DNA of 64,000 bases from Mycolicibacterium sp. P9-64 (GTDB taxonomy: Bacteria; Actinomycetota; Actinomycetes; Mycobacteriales; Mycobacteriaceae): the NCBI RefSeq assembly GCF_008329605.1, contig NZ_NPKO01000008.1, forward strand, positions 1-64,000, in the 5' to 3' direction. The translations under genes were made by a program, and so were the position numbers. Of the stretch, positions 24,563 to 31,670 are shown one piece after another. How positions within the stretch are numbered: position 1 is the first letter of the stretch; each line of letters starts with the position of its first letter. The notes under the pieces were generated by a model. The model had not been told where the DNA came from. It searched no databases and saw only the letters and a program-made list of their open reading frames with translations.

Positions 24563-25326
24563 CGCCGGTATCTGCTGGCAACGGGTCGCGGTTCGCCGAC
24601 CGGCCCGTCGCCGCGGGTGGCACGTCGATCGATGAATGGGCCGGCTGGGGGCGCGCATTCCCGGAACTGAACCTCGACGACTGCCCGGCGCTGGTGCTGG
24701 TGGCGCCACACCCGGATGACGAGACCCTGGGCTTCGGTGCCACCGCCGCGACGCTTCGTGCGCGGGGCGTCGACGTTTCCGTGGTGTCGGTGACCGACGG
24801 CGGCGCCGCCATCGCAGGCTTGTCGCGGGTGGAGCGGGAGTGGCTGGAAGGTGCGCGGTGCGCCGAATTGCACCGTGCCACCGAGATCTTGGGCCTGGCC
24901 CCGCCAATTTGCCTCGGGCTGCCGGACGGCAGAGTCAGTGATCACGAGGCCGAGCTGACCGACACACTGGCTGGCCTGCTCGCCGGCGGGCCGAAGGGCA
25001 CGTGGTGCGCCGCGACGTGGCGGGGCGACGGCCACCCCGACCACGAGGCGGTGGGGCGGGCGAGTGCCGCGGCGGCACAGCGCACCGGCGCGGTGTTGCT
25101 CGAGTACCCGGTGTGGATGTGGCACTGGGCCGTGCCCGATGACGACGGCGTGCCGTGGCACCGGATGTCGAGGGTGCGACTCGACCCCGTCAGCATCGCG
25201 CGTAAAGAGCTGGCCACCAGGGTGTTTCGCACTCAGTTGGTGCCACAACAACCCGAAGCGGACGCGATCCTTCCCGAGTTCGTCGTGCCACGACTCCTCG
25301 CCGTGGGTGAGGCGGTGTTCCGGTGA
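24559..25326 (+). CDS. PIG-L family N-acetylglucosamine deacetylase-like enzyme
   Basis: 255 residues from GTG 24559, overlapping the previous stop. Zinc motif APHPDDETLG (HPDDE at 51-55; first His and Asp bind zinc, next Asp is catalytic base) and the second site GDGHPDHEAVG. PIG-L/MshB-type enzymes remove the N-acetyl group from GlcNAc-containing small molecules. In mycobacteria MshB (mycothiol) is the known member; this one is separate and linked to GT2 and methyltransferase genes. A deacetylated amino-sugar intermediate is inferred. Confidence 0.92.
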   Translation: MTPVSAGNGSRFADRPVAAGGTSIDEWAGWGRAFPELNLDDCPALVLVAPHPDDETLGFGATAATLRARGVDVSVVSVTDGGAAIAGLSRVEREWLEGARCAELHRATEILGLAPPICLGLPDGRVSDHEAELTDTLAGLLAGGPKGTWCAATWRGDGHPDHEAVGRASAAAAQRTGAVLLEYPVWMWHWAVPDDDGVPWHRMSRVRLDPVSIARKELATRVFRTQLVPQQPEADAILPEFVVPRLLAVGEAVFR

Positions 25327-25955
25327 TGCACAGGGTGCCCGACGACTACTTCAATGACATGTACGCGCAGTCGCGCGATCCGTGGCAGCTCGCTTGCCGC
25401 TGGTACGAACAGCGCAAGTACGCGATGACGATGGCGATGCTGCCGCTGCCGCGCTATCGCCATGCGTACGAGCCGGGATGTTCGATAGGGGTGCTGACCG
25501 AATTGCTGTCAACCAGGTGTGATCGCGTCACGGCCACCGACGTCGCAGCACCCGCACTCGAGGCTACGGCCGAACGGCTCACGCGCGCCTGCCGATTCGA
25601 GAGGGTCACGCTTGAACAGCGCTCGCTCGATTCGAGCTGGCCCACAGGAGATTTCGACCTTGTCGTGCTCTCCGAGGTGGCGTACTACCTCGATGCGGCG
25701 AGCTTGCGCGACGTTCTGGATCGGGAATGCCCGCGGCTCGCGGCGGGAGCGACGCTGATCGCGGCACATTGGCGCCATCCCGTCGACGACTACCCGATGA
25801 CCGGCGACGAGGCGAACTTCGTCATCGCCGCCACCGCGGAACTGCAAGCGGTGGCGCACTATTCGGACGACGACGTCGTCATCGACGTCTTCGCCAACGG
25901 CGAGGCGCGCTCGGTAGCCGCCCAGACGGGCGTCCCCGGAGTCTTTCCGAGCTAG
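25326..25955 (+). CDS. SAM-dependent methyltransferase (NodS-like)
   Basis: 209 residues from ATG 25326, overlapping the PIG-L stop as TGATG. N-terminal FNDMYAQSRDPWQLACRWYE is the pattern of NodS-type methyltransferases, followed by motif I AYEPGCSIGVLTELL, acidic residue in TATDVAAPAL, and DLVVLSEVAYYLD. NodS N-methylates the deacetylated amino-sugar of Nod factors, which fits the preceding PIG-L deacetylase. It is the last gene of the run; the next 205 bases (25956-26160) contain no recognisable gene. Confidence 0.88.
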   Translation: MHRVPDDYFNDMYAQSRDPWQLACRWYEQRKYAMTMAMLPLPRYRHAYEPGCSIGVLTELLSTRCDRVTATDVAAPALEATAERLTRACRFERVTLEQRSLDSSWPTGDFDLVVLSEVAYYLDAASLRDVLDRECPRLAAGATLIAAHWRHPVDDYPMTGDEANFVIAATAELQAVAHYSDDDVVIDVFANGEARSVAAQTGVPGVFPS

Positions 25956-26160
25956 GTTCGCGGAAGCATCCTCGGGTGGCTTCTCGGGCCTCGTACGATG
26001 GCCGCGACCGCCGTCTCAAGGGTGGCGGCGATGGGCAGGCCGCCACCGGGATCGCAGATCCGCAAGAGCCTGTCCACCTCGCGACCGGGGATGACGTCCA
26101 GGCCACGCCGCTTCCGGGCAGGTGATGTTGATCTCGTGCTCGGAGTGCGATGATCGTGGC

Positions 26161-26661
26161 GTGGACGCCGACCGTCCCCAGGACGACCAGGAGTGGGATC
26201 AGTCCGTGCGTTCGGAGACGAGAACCGAACGGTTGGACCGCAACTGGTCGAGCCTGCTGCAGGAACTGCGCGTAGTGCAGACGGGCGTGCAGTTGCTTAC
26301 CGGATTTCTGCTCACCCTGCCCTTTCAGCAGCGCTTCGACGTCCTCGATGACGGCATGCGAGTCGTGTACCTGGCGACCGTGGCCTGCTCGGTGGCGTCG
26401 ACCGTTCTCTTGATCGCTCCGGTCGGGATGCACCGTGTGCTGTTCCGGCAGCACCGTCTCGACGCGCTGGTGTCAGCCGCCCACCGAATGGCCTATGCGG
26501 GCCTGCTGCTGTTGGGTCTGGTGATGGCGGGGACGACGACGGTCATCTTCGACGCAGTGGTCGGAGGGACGGCGGGGGTGGTCGCCGGGGCGGCGGCGCT
26601 GGCGGCGTTTGGAGCACTTTGGATCGTCGTCCCGGTATGGATGCGCGTTTCTCGGCGTTGA
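26161..26661 (+). CDS. DUF6328-type four-helix membrane protein
   Basis: 166 residues from GTG 26161; an ATG at 26125 in the same frame is an alternative, since neither has a clear ribosome site. A polar N-terminus (RTERLDRNWSSLLQELRVVQ) leads to QTGVQLLTGFLLTLPFQQRF and four membrane helices. The ELRVxQTGxQxLxGFLLTxPF motif is the DUF6328 signature in actinobacteria. Function unknown. Its 3' end overlaps a putative SigF promoter for the next gene. Confidence 0.75.
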   Translation: MDADRPQDDQEWDQSVRSETRTERLDRNWSSLLQELRVVQTGVQLLTGFLLTLPFQQRFDVLDDGMRVVYLATVACSVASTVLLIAPVGMHRVLFRQHRLDALVSAAHRMAYAGLLLLGLVMAGTTTVIFDAVVGGTAGVVAGAAALAAFGALWIVVPVWMRVSRR

Positions 26662-26672
26662 AGCAGGGGTAT
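26647..26672 (+). promoter_or_regulatory. SigF-type promoter
   Basis: GTTT (26647-26650), 16 bases, GGGTAT (26667-26672): an exact match to the mycobacterial SigF consensus GTTT-N15-17-GGGTAT. Transcription would start near 26680, about a dozen bases before GTG 26693. The -35 element lies inside the preceding gene. Confidence 0.65.
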
Positions 26673-26692
26673 CTCTAGCGCATCGGAAGACA

Positions 26693-27205
26693 GTGCCCAC
26701 CGCCATCGACGAAGCGGTGAGCGCGGAAAGCGAGAGCCAGATGGGCTCCAAGCATCTGAGGCAGGAACCGCAGGACCGCCAGTTCAACCGCGTGTTCGTC
26801 GTGGTGCCGGTGGCCGTCGTGATCGCTGCCATCGCGTCAGTGGCTGTGGTGTACTTCCTCGGCTCATCCGCGTCCCAGGGGCAGGACTCACCCGCCACCA
26901 CGACGGCGTCTCAGCCGGTGAGCCAGCAGGGCACCTTGGTGGCGGTGACTCCGGATTCGCTGACCGCCCGTAGCGCGGACGGGGTCGCGCGGACCTACCA
27001 GATCAATGCCCAGACCACGGCGATCACCGACAGTGGCAGCCGAGTTGGCGCGGCGAGTTCGGCTTTCGTGGTGAACGACGAGGTCTCGATCCTTGCGGTG
27101 ATCCATGACGGCACGGCGGTCGCGACGACCGTCGCAGGCCGGGACGTCTCTGATCTGAGCGGTCCTCCCATGGACGACGTTGCTGCGCAGTCCGCGACGC
27201 CCTGA
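26693..27205 (+). CDS. Membrane-anchored DUF5666-like protein
   Basis: 170 residues from GTG 26693, chosen because GGAAG lies just upstream and a SigF promoter fits; ATG 26741 is the alternative. A charged cytoplasmic N-terminus (EPQDRQFNR), one membrane helix (about residues 45-67, VFVVVPVAVVIAAIASVAVV) and an exported C-terminal domain: QGTLVAVTPDSLTARSADGV and RTYQINAQTTAITD, the small beta-barrel repeat of DUF5666 proteins. Probably a stress-induced envelope protein; function unknown. Confidence 0.75.
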   Translation: MPTAIDEAVSAESESQMGSKHLRQEPQDRQFNRVFVVVPVAVVIAAIASVAVVYFLGSSASQGQDSPATTTASQPVSQQGTLVAVTPDSLTARSADGVARTYQINAQTTAITDSGSRVGAASSAFVVNDEVSILAVIHDGTAVATTVAGRDVSDLSGPPMDDVAAQSATP

Positions 27206-27293
27206 GCGAACCACGTCGGTCGTCAAGATCACCAAATTAAATCTGCTCAAGCGGAATAGATGTGCCCGGGCACTCGCTGTAACTCACGGGCCT

Positions 27294-27327
27294 ATTTAGC
27301 AAGAGTAAAGATTTAGCAAAGGTAAGG
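27294..27327 (+). repeat. 17-base tandem duplication in a 5' untranslated region
   Basis: ATTTAGCAAGAGTAAAG (27294-27310) is followed at once by ATTTAGCAAAGGTAAGG (27311-27327), 14 of 17 identical. The second unit runs into the ribosome site of the gene at 27338. It is AT-rich in a GC-rich genome. Confidence 0.6.
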
Positions 27328-27337
27328 AGTTCCGACA

Positions 27338-27580
27338 GTGAGTGCTAGAAGCATCAAGCCGTTCGCCGTCATCGGCGCAGGAGTTGCGATTGCCGGGGCC
27401 GCCTTGGCGGGGGCAATCTTGCAGGGACCGTCGGATTCGGGTCCCATGGCCGGAGAGATGAGCACCGGTGTGACCATCACCGCGACCACCCCGGCCAGTG
27501 CAGCGCCGGTCCCCGTGGCGGCACCCAGTATCAAGGGACCCGCGCCCTTGCCCAAGGAGGAGCAGGGTCTTCCCGGCTAG
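27338..27580 (+). CDS. Small exported/membrane-anchored protein, unknown
   Basis: 80 residues from GTG 27338; TAAGGAG lies 11 bases upstream. A hydrophobic segment (residues 8-29, PFAVIGAGVAIAGAALAGAI) is a signal peptide or anchor. The remaining 50 residues are Pro/Ala/Thr-rich with no cysteine. No family is recognised. A hairpin follows 18 bases after the stop and also touches the next start. Confidence 0.65.
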   Translation: MSARSIKPFAVIGAGVAIAGAALAGAILQGPSDSGPMAGEMSTGVTITATTPASAAPVPVAAPSIKGPAPLPKEEQGLPG

Positions 27581-27597
27581 TGGTTGGTGATTGCCGT

Positions 27598-27624
27598 CCC
27601 CGGGGCTACGCCGTAGCCTCGGGG
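27598..27624 (+). terminator. Hairpin between the small gene and pat (terminator or translational control)
   Basis: CCCCGGGGCTAC (27598-27609) pairs with GTAGCCTCGGGG (27613-27624) with one G-T mismatch and a three-base loop. It lies 18 bases after one stop and ends one base before the pat GTG. It may terminate the upstream transcript or, if co-transcribed, hide the pat start. Confidence 0.6.
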
Positions 27625-27625
27625 C

Positions 27626-28624
27626 GTGGCGGGATCCACTGAGGTCAGCGCCGAGCATCTGGCTGGCCTGGAGTTCTTTGAGGGCTGCACCGTTGAATCG
27701 CTGGGCCCGCTCGCGGTTCATCTGCGCACGCTGAACGCGGCGCCGGGAGAAGTTCTGCTACGCCAGGGCGAGCAGGCGGTCTCCTTTCTCTTGATCGGCG
27801 CTGGCCATGCGAAGGTCGAGCACGTCGGAGACGGCGGCGAGGTCAGCGTCGTCGAAGTCGGGCCGGGCCTCATCGTCGGCGAGCTCGCGCTGTTGCGTCA
27901 CGCGCCGCGCAACGCCACGGTGACGACCGTCGACGAGCTTTCGGGCTGGGTGGGCGGACGGGAAGCCTTCGCCGCGATGCTCGACGCACCCTGCATGCTG
28001 GACAAACTGCTGCGCACGGCGCGGCAGCGACTCGTGGCCTACCTCACCCCGATTCGGGTGCGCCTGCGCGATCACACGGAGCTGTATCTACGTCCGGTGT
28101 TGCCGGGCGACAACGAGCGCACGGCGCACGGACCCGTGCTGTTCTCCAGTGAGACGTTCTATCGTCGGTTTCAAACCACCCGCACGCCGACGGCCTCGCT
28201 GATGACGTATCTGTTCGAGGTCGATTACGTCGACCACTTCGTGTGGGTGATGACCGAGGGTGTCGACGGTCCGGTGGTCGCCGACGCGCGCTTCGTCCGT
28301 GACGTGGCGGACCCGACCGTCGCCGAGGTGGCGTTCATCGTCGGCGACGACTATCAGGGCCGGGGTGTCGGGACGTTCCTGATGGACGCATTGGCCGTGG
28401 CGGCGCGCGGCGACGGGATAGATCGGTTCACGGCGCGGGTGTTGTCGGAGAATTACTCCATGCGCAAGATCTTGGACCGATATGGAGCCGAGTGGCACCG
28501 CGACGAGCAGGGCGTCGTGACGACCATCATCGACGTGCCCCCGCTGCGCGAGCTGACGATCGGCCCGAAGTTCTACCGCAAGATCAGTTCCCTGGCCCGT
28601 CAAACGGTGCGGGCGGTCGGCTGA
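27626..28624 (+). CDS. pat: cAMP-regulated protein lysine acetyltransferase Pat
   Basis: 332 residues from GTG 27626. N-terminal cyclic-nucleotide-binding domain (about 15-140): PGEVLLRQGEQAVSFLLIGA, PGLIVGELALLRHAPRNATV with the conserved Gly-Glu and Arg that grip cAMP. C-terminal GNAT domain (about 150-330): LRPVLPGD, VDYVDHFVWVMTEGVD, ADARFVRDVADPTVAEVAFI and the acetyl-CoA loop YQGRGVGTFLMDAL. This fusion is specific to mycobacterial Pat (Rv0998), which acetylates acyl-CoA synthetases and other proteins when cAMP rises. Overlaps the next gene (TGATG). Confidence 0.95.
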   Translation: MAGSTEVSAEHLAGLEFFEGCTVESLGPLAVHLRTLNAAPGEVLLRQGEQAVSFLLIGAGHAKVEHVGDGGEVSVVEVGPGLIVGELALLRHAPRNATVTTVDELSGWVGGREAFAAMLDAPCMLDKLLRTARQRLVAYLTPIRVRLRDHTELYLRPVLPGDNERTAHGPVLFSSETFYRRFQTTRTPTASLMTYLFEVDYVDHFVWVMTEGVDGPVVADARFVRDVADPTVAEVAFIVGDDYQGRGVGTFLMDALAVAARGDGIDRFTARVLSENYSMRKILDRYGAEWHRDEQGVVTTIIDVPPLRELTIGPKFYRKISSLARQTVRAVG

Positions 28625-29496
28625 TGCAGGACCAGAGTGACGCCGTGGGCCGGAGGCCACCCTTGAACGCCGTGGGCCGGAGGCCACCCCTGAACAAGGA
28701 CACCCGGGTGTGCATATCGCTGGCCGCCAGGCCGTCCAACATCGGCACCAGGTTCCACAACCACCTCTACGACGTGCTCGGCCTCGACTTCATCTACAAG
28801 GCGTTCACCACCACCGACATCGTCGCGGCGATCGGTGGCGTGCGCGCGCTGGGCATCCGCGGCTGCTCGGTGTCGATGCCGTTCAAGGAGGACGTCATCG
28901 CGCTCGTCGACGAGGTTGAGCAGTCGGCGCGCGTCATCAACTCGGTGAACACCATCGTCAACGAAGACGGCTACCTGACCGCGTCGAACACCGATTACCT
29001 TGCGGTGCAACGGCTCATCGACGAGCACGGCCTCGACCCCTCGGGCACGGTGCTGATCCGCGGCAGCGGGGGCATGGCCAGCGCGGTCGGCGCCGCGTTC
29101 CGCGACCACGGATTCCGGTCGGGGACGGTCGTTGCGCGCAACGGGGATGCCGGCCGTGCGCTCGCCGACCGGCTCGACTACGAGTACGCGCCCGAGGTCG
29201 GCGACCGCTCTGCGTCGGTGATCGTCAACGTCACCCCTCTGGGGATGGCGGGGGCACCGGAGGAGGTCGAGCAGGCCTTCGACGACCGGGCAATCGCCAA
29301 CGCGCGCACGGTATTCGACGTCGTAGCACTACCGTCGGAGACGCCGTTGATCGTGGCGGCCCGCGCTGCCGGCGTGGCGGTCATCACGGGTGCCGAGGTC
29401 ATCGCGTTACAGGCGGCCGAGCAGTTCGAGCGCTACACGGGAGTGCGGCCGACGGCGGAGCAGATCGCTGAGGCGTCGGCGATCTCGCGGGCCTGA
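28624..29496 (+). CDS. Shikimate dehydrogenase-like protein (AroE family)
   Basis: 290 residues from ATG 28624, overlapping the pat stop. AroE features: GCSVSMPFKEDVI (variant of NVTxPxK with the catalytic Lys), RVINSVNTIVNEDGYLTASN, TDYLAV (catalytic Asp), and nucleotide loop GSGGMASAVGAAF. The N-terminal Ser motif is altered (RPSNIGTRFHN). The true biosynthetic AroE is usually elsewhere, so this is probably a quinate/shikimate- or other-specific paralogue. Residues 7-24 consist of a perfect tandem AVGRRPPLN duplication absent from normal AroE. Confidence 0.85.
   Translation: MQDQSDAVGRRPPLNAVGRRPPLNKDTRVCISLAARPSNIGTRFHNHLYDVLGLDFIYKAFTTTDIVAAIGGVRALGIRGCSVSMPFKEDVIALVDEVEQSARVINSVNTIVNEDGYLTASNTDYLAVQRLIDEHGLDPSGTVLIRGSGGMASAVGAAFRDHGFRSGTVVARNGDAGRALADRLDYEYAPEVGDRSASVIVNVTPLGMAGAPEEVEQAFDDRAIANARTVFDVVALPSETPLIVAARAAGVAVITGAEVIALQAAEQFERYTGVRPTAEQIAEASAISRA
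28642..28695 (+). repeat. 27-base tandem repeat inside the aroE-like gene
   Basis: Two adjacent 27-base units (28642-28668 and 28669-28695) differ at one base (T/C at 28663/28690) and each encode AVGRRPPLN. They add nine residues to the N-terminus ahead of the first beta-strand. Copy number may vary between strains. Confidence 0.85.
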
Positions 29497-29581
29497 CCGG
29501 GGCGAGCGAAGCGACGGGGGAATGTGCCGGGGCGAGCGAAGCGACGGGGGAATGTGCCGGGGCGAGCGAAGCGACGGGGGA
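29497..29581 (+). repeat. 30-base intergenic tandem repeat, nearly three copies
   Basis: Unit boundaries 29497, 29527 and 29557; the core is GGGGCGAGCGAAGCGACGGG. Copies 1 and 2 are identical over 30 bases; copy 3 matches 25 bases and then diverges. It starts directly after the aroE-like stop and fills the gap to the convergent gene. It resembles a VNTR of the MIRU kind. Confidence 0.85.
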
Positions 29582-29591
29582 GTATAGAGAT

Positions 29592-30497
29592 CTAGGGTGC
29601 GTTGACGACGACGATGGGACGTCGCACCCGCTCGAGCATGTGCCCGGTGAAGCCCGCGTACATCATCCTGGCTTGAACGAACCAGTTGATCGACGAGTGC
29701 ACGGCAGCAGCCGTCGGAACGGCATCCGCGGGAAGCGGAATCTCGAACGGCAACACGACGGGGTATCCAGCCCGTAGCGGAATTCCCTTGCCGAGCGTGA
29801 CGATTCGGCCGTCGAGCTGAGTGCCGGGCCCCGGCGCGCGGGTCAACGGATGGGAGTCCCGTTCGCGCTGCCATGACACCGCGAGGTCGCCGTCGGGCAG
29901 ATCCATCGTCGGCGTGAGAGTCACCTGGCCGGTGATGTTCTCGCCGGCCCGACACACCGGCGAAGACAACGCGATGTCGATGACCGTCTCGGCCGCACCC
30001 GAGACCACCTCGAGCGGCTCGACGTAGGCCTCGACGTCAGCGGTGCCGATGGCGACGGTGAACTCACCGCTCGTATCGACGTCGCGGCCGCCGCGGTCGA
30101 TCGTGAGCCGGCATTCCCATCGCGCGATCGACGGCGACGAGGCAGGCGCCCACGACGGGATGCGGAACGTCGATGACGTGCCGGTGAATTCGCCCGTGGC
30201 GATCGGGACGTCCTCGGCGATGACGCTCACCCAGTCGTCGGTGTCGCGGTCACCCCCGTAGTTGGTGCCGACCTGATCCATCGTCCAGACCGTGTCGTTT
30301 CCCTGCGCCGCCACGGAGTCCACACGCCCGGCCCAGTGGTACTGGTAGAAGTTCGTGTAACCCCAGTCGAGGCGGGCCGACCGGACCTGGTCGATGGCCC
30401 TGTCCGTAGTGACGATGGCAGTCACTGTCTGTCGTGGCGTGACATGTGTCGGCGACACAACGACTTTCGCGCGGCCAGACTTCTTGAACAGACCCAC
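29592..30497 (-). CDS. Arrestin-like / Spo0M-type protein
   Basis: 301 residues from ATG 30497. All-beta composition with repeated strands and no membrane segment. Phrases such as VTPRQTVTAIVTTDRAI, GEFTGTSSTFRIPSWAPASS, CRAGENITGQVTL and LRAGYPVVLPFEIPLPADAV fit the arrestin-fold SpoOM family, in which two immunoglobulin-like halves are joined. In Bacillus Spo0M affects sporulation and cytoskeleton; in mycobacteria the role is unknown. It is the last gene of a minus-strand run after the membrane protein and LpqN genes, adjoining the former with no gap. Confidence 0.65.
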   Translation of the reverse strand: MGLFKKSGRAKVVVSPTHVTPRQTVTAIVTTDRAIDQVRSARLDWGYTNFYQYHWAGRVDSVAAQGNDTVWTMDQVGTNYGGDRDTDDWVSVIAEDVPIATGEFTGTSSTFRIPSWAPASSPSIARWECRLTIDRGGRDVDTSGEFTVAIGTADVEAYVEPLEVVSGAAETVIDIALSSPVCRAGENITGQVTLTPTMDLPDGDLAVSWQRERDSHPLTRAPGPGTQLDGRIVTLGKGIPLRAGYPVVLPFEIPLPADAVPTAAAVHSSINWFVQARMMYAGFTGHMLERVRRPIVVVNAP

Positions 30498-30902
30498 TCA
30501 GGCCTTTGGCTTCTTCTTGTACTTTTCCATCGTCGCCGCATACTCCTCGGGGTTGTTCTTCTTCTGGTATGCCCGCATGGGCCAGAAGAGCAGCCAGAGC
30601 AACGGATACACCGTCACGTAGAACAGCAATTGGAAGAGCCCGCCCACCAGGACTGCGAAGACCCACGCCGGGTAGATGAGGATCAGGCAGAACTGGAGGA
30701 ATTGCTTGATCACCACCGGATAGCCTTCGGCCATCGACCAGACGAGCTTCGGGCTCATCATGTGCAGGAACTTCTTGAACTTCGACGTCTCAGCCTCGGC
30801 TTCCGCCTGGGCGTCGCTGATGTCGCGTCCGCGCTCGTCGCGCGTCAGTCCGCGCTCCGGTGGCGGCGGTTCGCCGGGGTAGGGAGGTTGGACGGCGGTC
30901 AC
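30498..30902 (-). CDS. Membrane protein, unknown
   Basis: 134 residues from GTG 30902, overlapping the LpqN-like stop by four bases. A Pro-rich cytoplasmic start (PPYPGEPPPPERGLTRDER), an amphipathic stretch (ETSKFKKFLHMMSPKLVW), then two close membrane helices (about residues 63-84 and 88-107) and a basic tail KKKPKA. No family recognised. The coupling to an LpqN lipoprotein and an arrestin-like protein suggests a shared envelope role. Confidence 0.7.
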   Translation of the reverse strand: MTAVQPPYPGEPPPPERGLTRDERGRDISDAQAEAEAETSKFKKFLHMMSPKLVWSMAEGYPVVIKQFLQFCLILIYPAWVFAVLVGGLFQLLFYVTVYPLLWLLFWPMRAYQKKNNPEEYAATMEKYKKKPKA

Positions 30903-31594
30903 GGGGTGATCGTGGTCTTCTCGTCGATCTGGGACGTGGCGTCCATCAACGGGCCCATCTGGTCCTCGAGGCCGTCGGCGTTGAGCTGCAGCACGAACAC
31001 GCCGCCCTGACCGGGGATGACGACCGTCTTCTGGGCGATCATCCGCTTGGCGCCGTCCTTCACATAGCTGCCGCCGATCTGATATGCGTCGAACCCGGCC
31101 AGCGTGCTCTTGTCGCCATCGCCGCCTTCGAAGCCGGGCAGGTTCTTCAACTCGCCTGGCGCGTACTCGAGGATCTTGGCCGGATCGACGTCGCCCGTCA
31201 GCTTGGACATCAGCGCGACGATGGATGGCGGATCGGCTGCCATGGTCGGATCGGTGGCGACGATGGCGCCCCATGCGTAGGAGGGTGTCTTCGCCCCGGC
31301 GTCTTCCCAGCCTGCGGGGATCGGTAGATCGACGGTCGGGGTTCCCGGATCGCCACGCTTGACGGGGGTCTCGGTGATCCCACCCGACTTGATGTAGTCC
31401 GCGATCGTCTCATTCTTGCCGGCCTGCGCCGGGGTGGACGGTGCGCTGCTGCTCTTGGAGCTGCTGCTCGACGAACTGCTGCTCGACGAGGACGAGCTCG
31501 GCGCCGACTTGGAGTCCGACCCGCAACCCGCGAGGGCGAGGCCCACTGCGACAACGGCGATGGCGGTTCCACCGGCTTTCATGGGCGAGGGCAT
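30899..31594 (-). CDS. LpqN/LpqT-family lipoprotein
   Basis: 231 residues from ATG 31594, with AGGAGA upstream. Lipobox LALAGC gives a lipidated Cys at about residue 22. It is followed by a run of 14 serines and more Ser/Pro linker, then the LpqN domain: IADYIKSGGITETPVKRGDP, TVDLPIPAGWEDAG, YAWGAIVATDP, PGFEGGDGDKSTLAGFDAYQ. In M. tuberculosis LpqN binds trehalose mycolates and envelope proteins. Anchored to the outer face of the inner membrane. Confidence 0.88.
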   Translation of the reverse strand: MPSPMKAGGTAIAVVAVGLALAGCGSDSKSAPSSSSSSSSSSSSSSKSSSAPSTPAQAGKNETIADYIKSGGITETPVKRGDPGTPTVDLPIPAGWEDAGAKTPSYAWGAIVATDPTMAADPPSIVALMSKLTGDVDPAKILEYAPGELKNLPGFEGGDGDKSTLAGFDAYQIGGSYVKDGAKRMIAQKTVVIPGQGGVFVLQLNADGLEDQMGPLMDATSQIDEKTTITP

Positions 31595-31670
31595 GGGGTC
31601 TCCTGTCGTCGGAAGCAGCATGAGCCTACGGTCAGCAAATCGAATGCGCACGTGAAATGCCGGTGGCCAG

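Noticed and set aside
29497..29581. CRISPR array
   Set aside because: Units are directly adjacent with no spacers and only three copies; this is a simple tandem repeat.
31441..31655. Plus-strand leucine-rich frame opposite the LpqN serine run
   Set aside because: It is the antisense of a poly-Ser coding tract.
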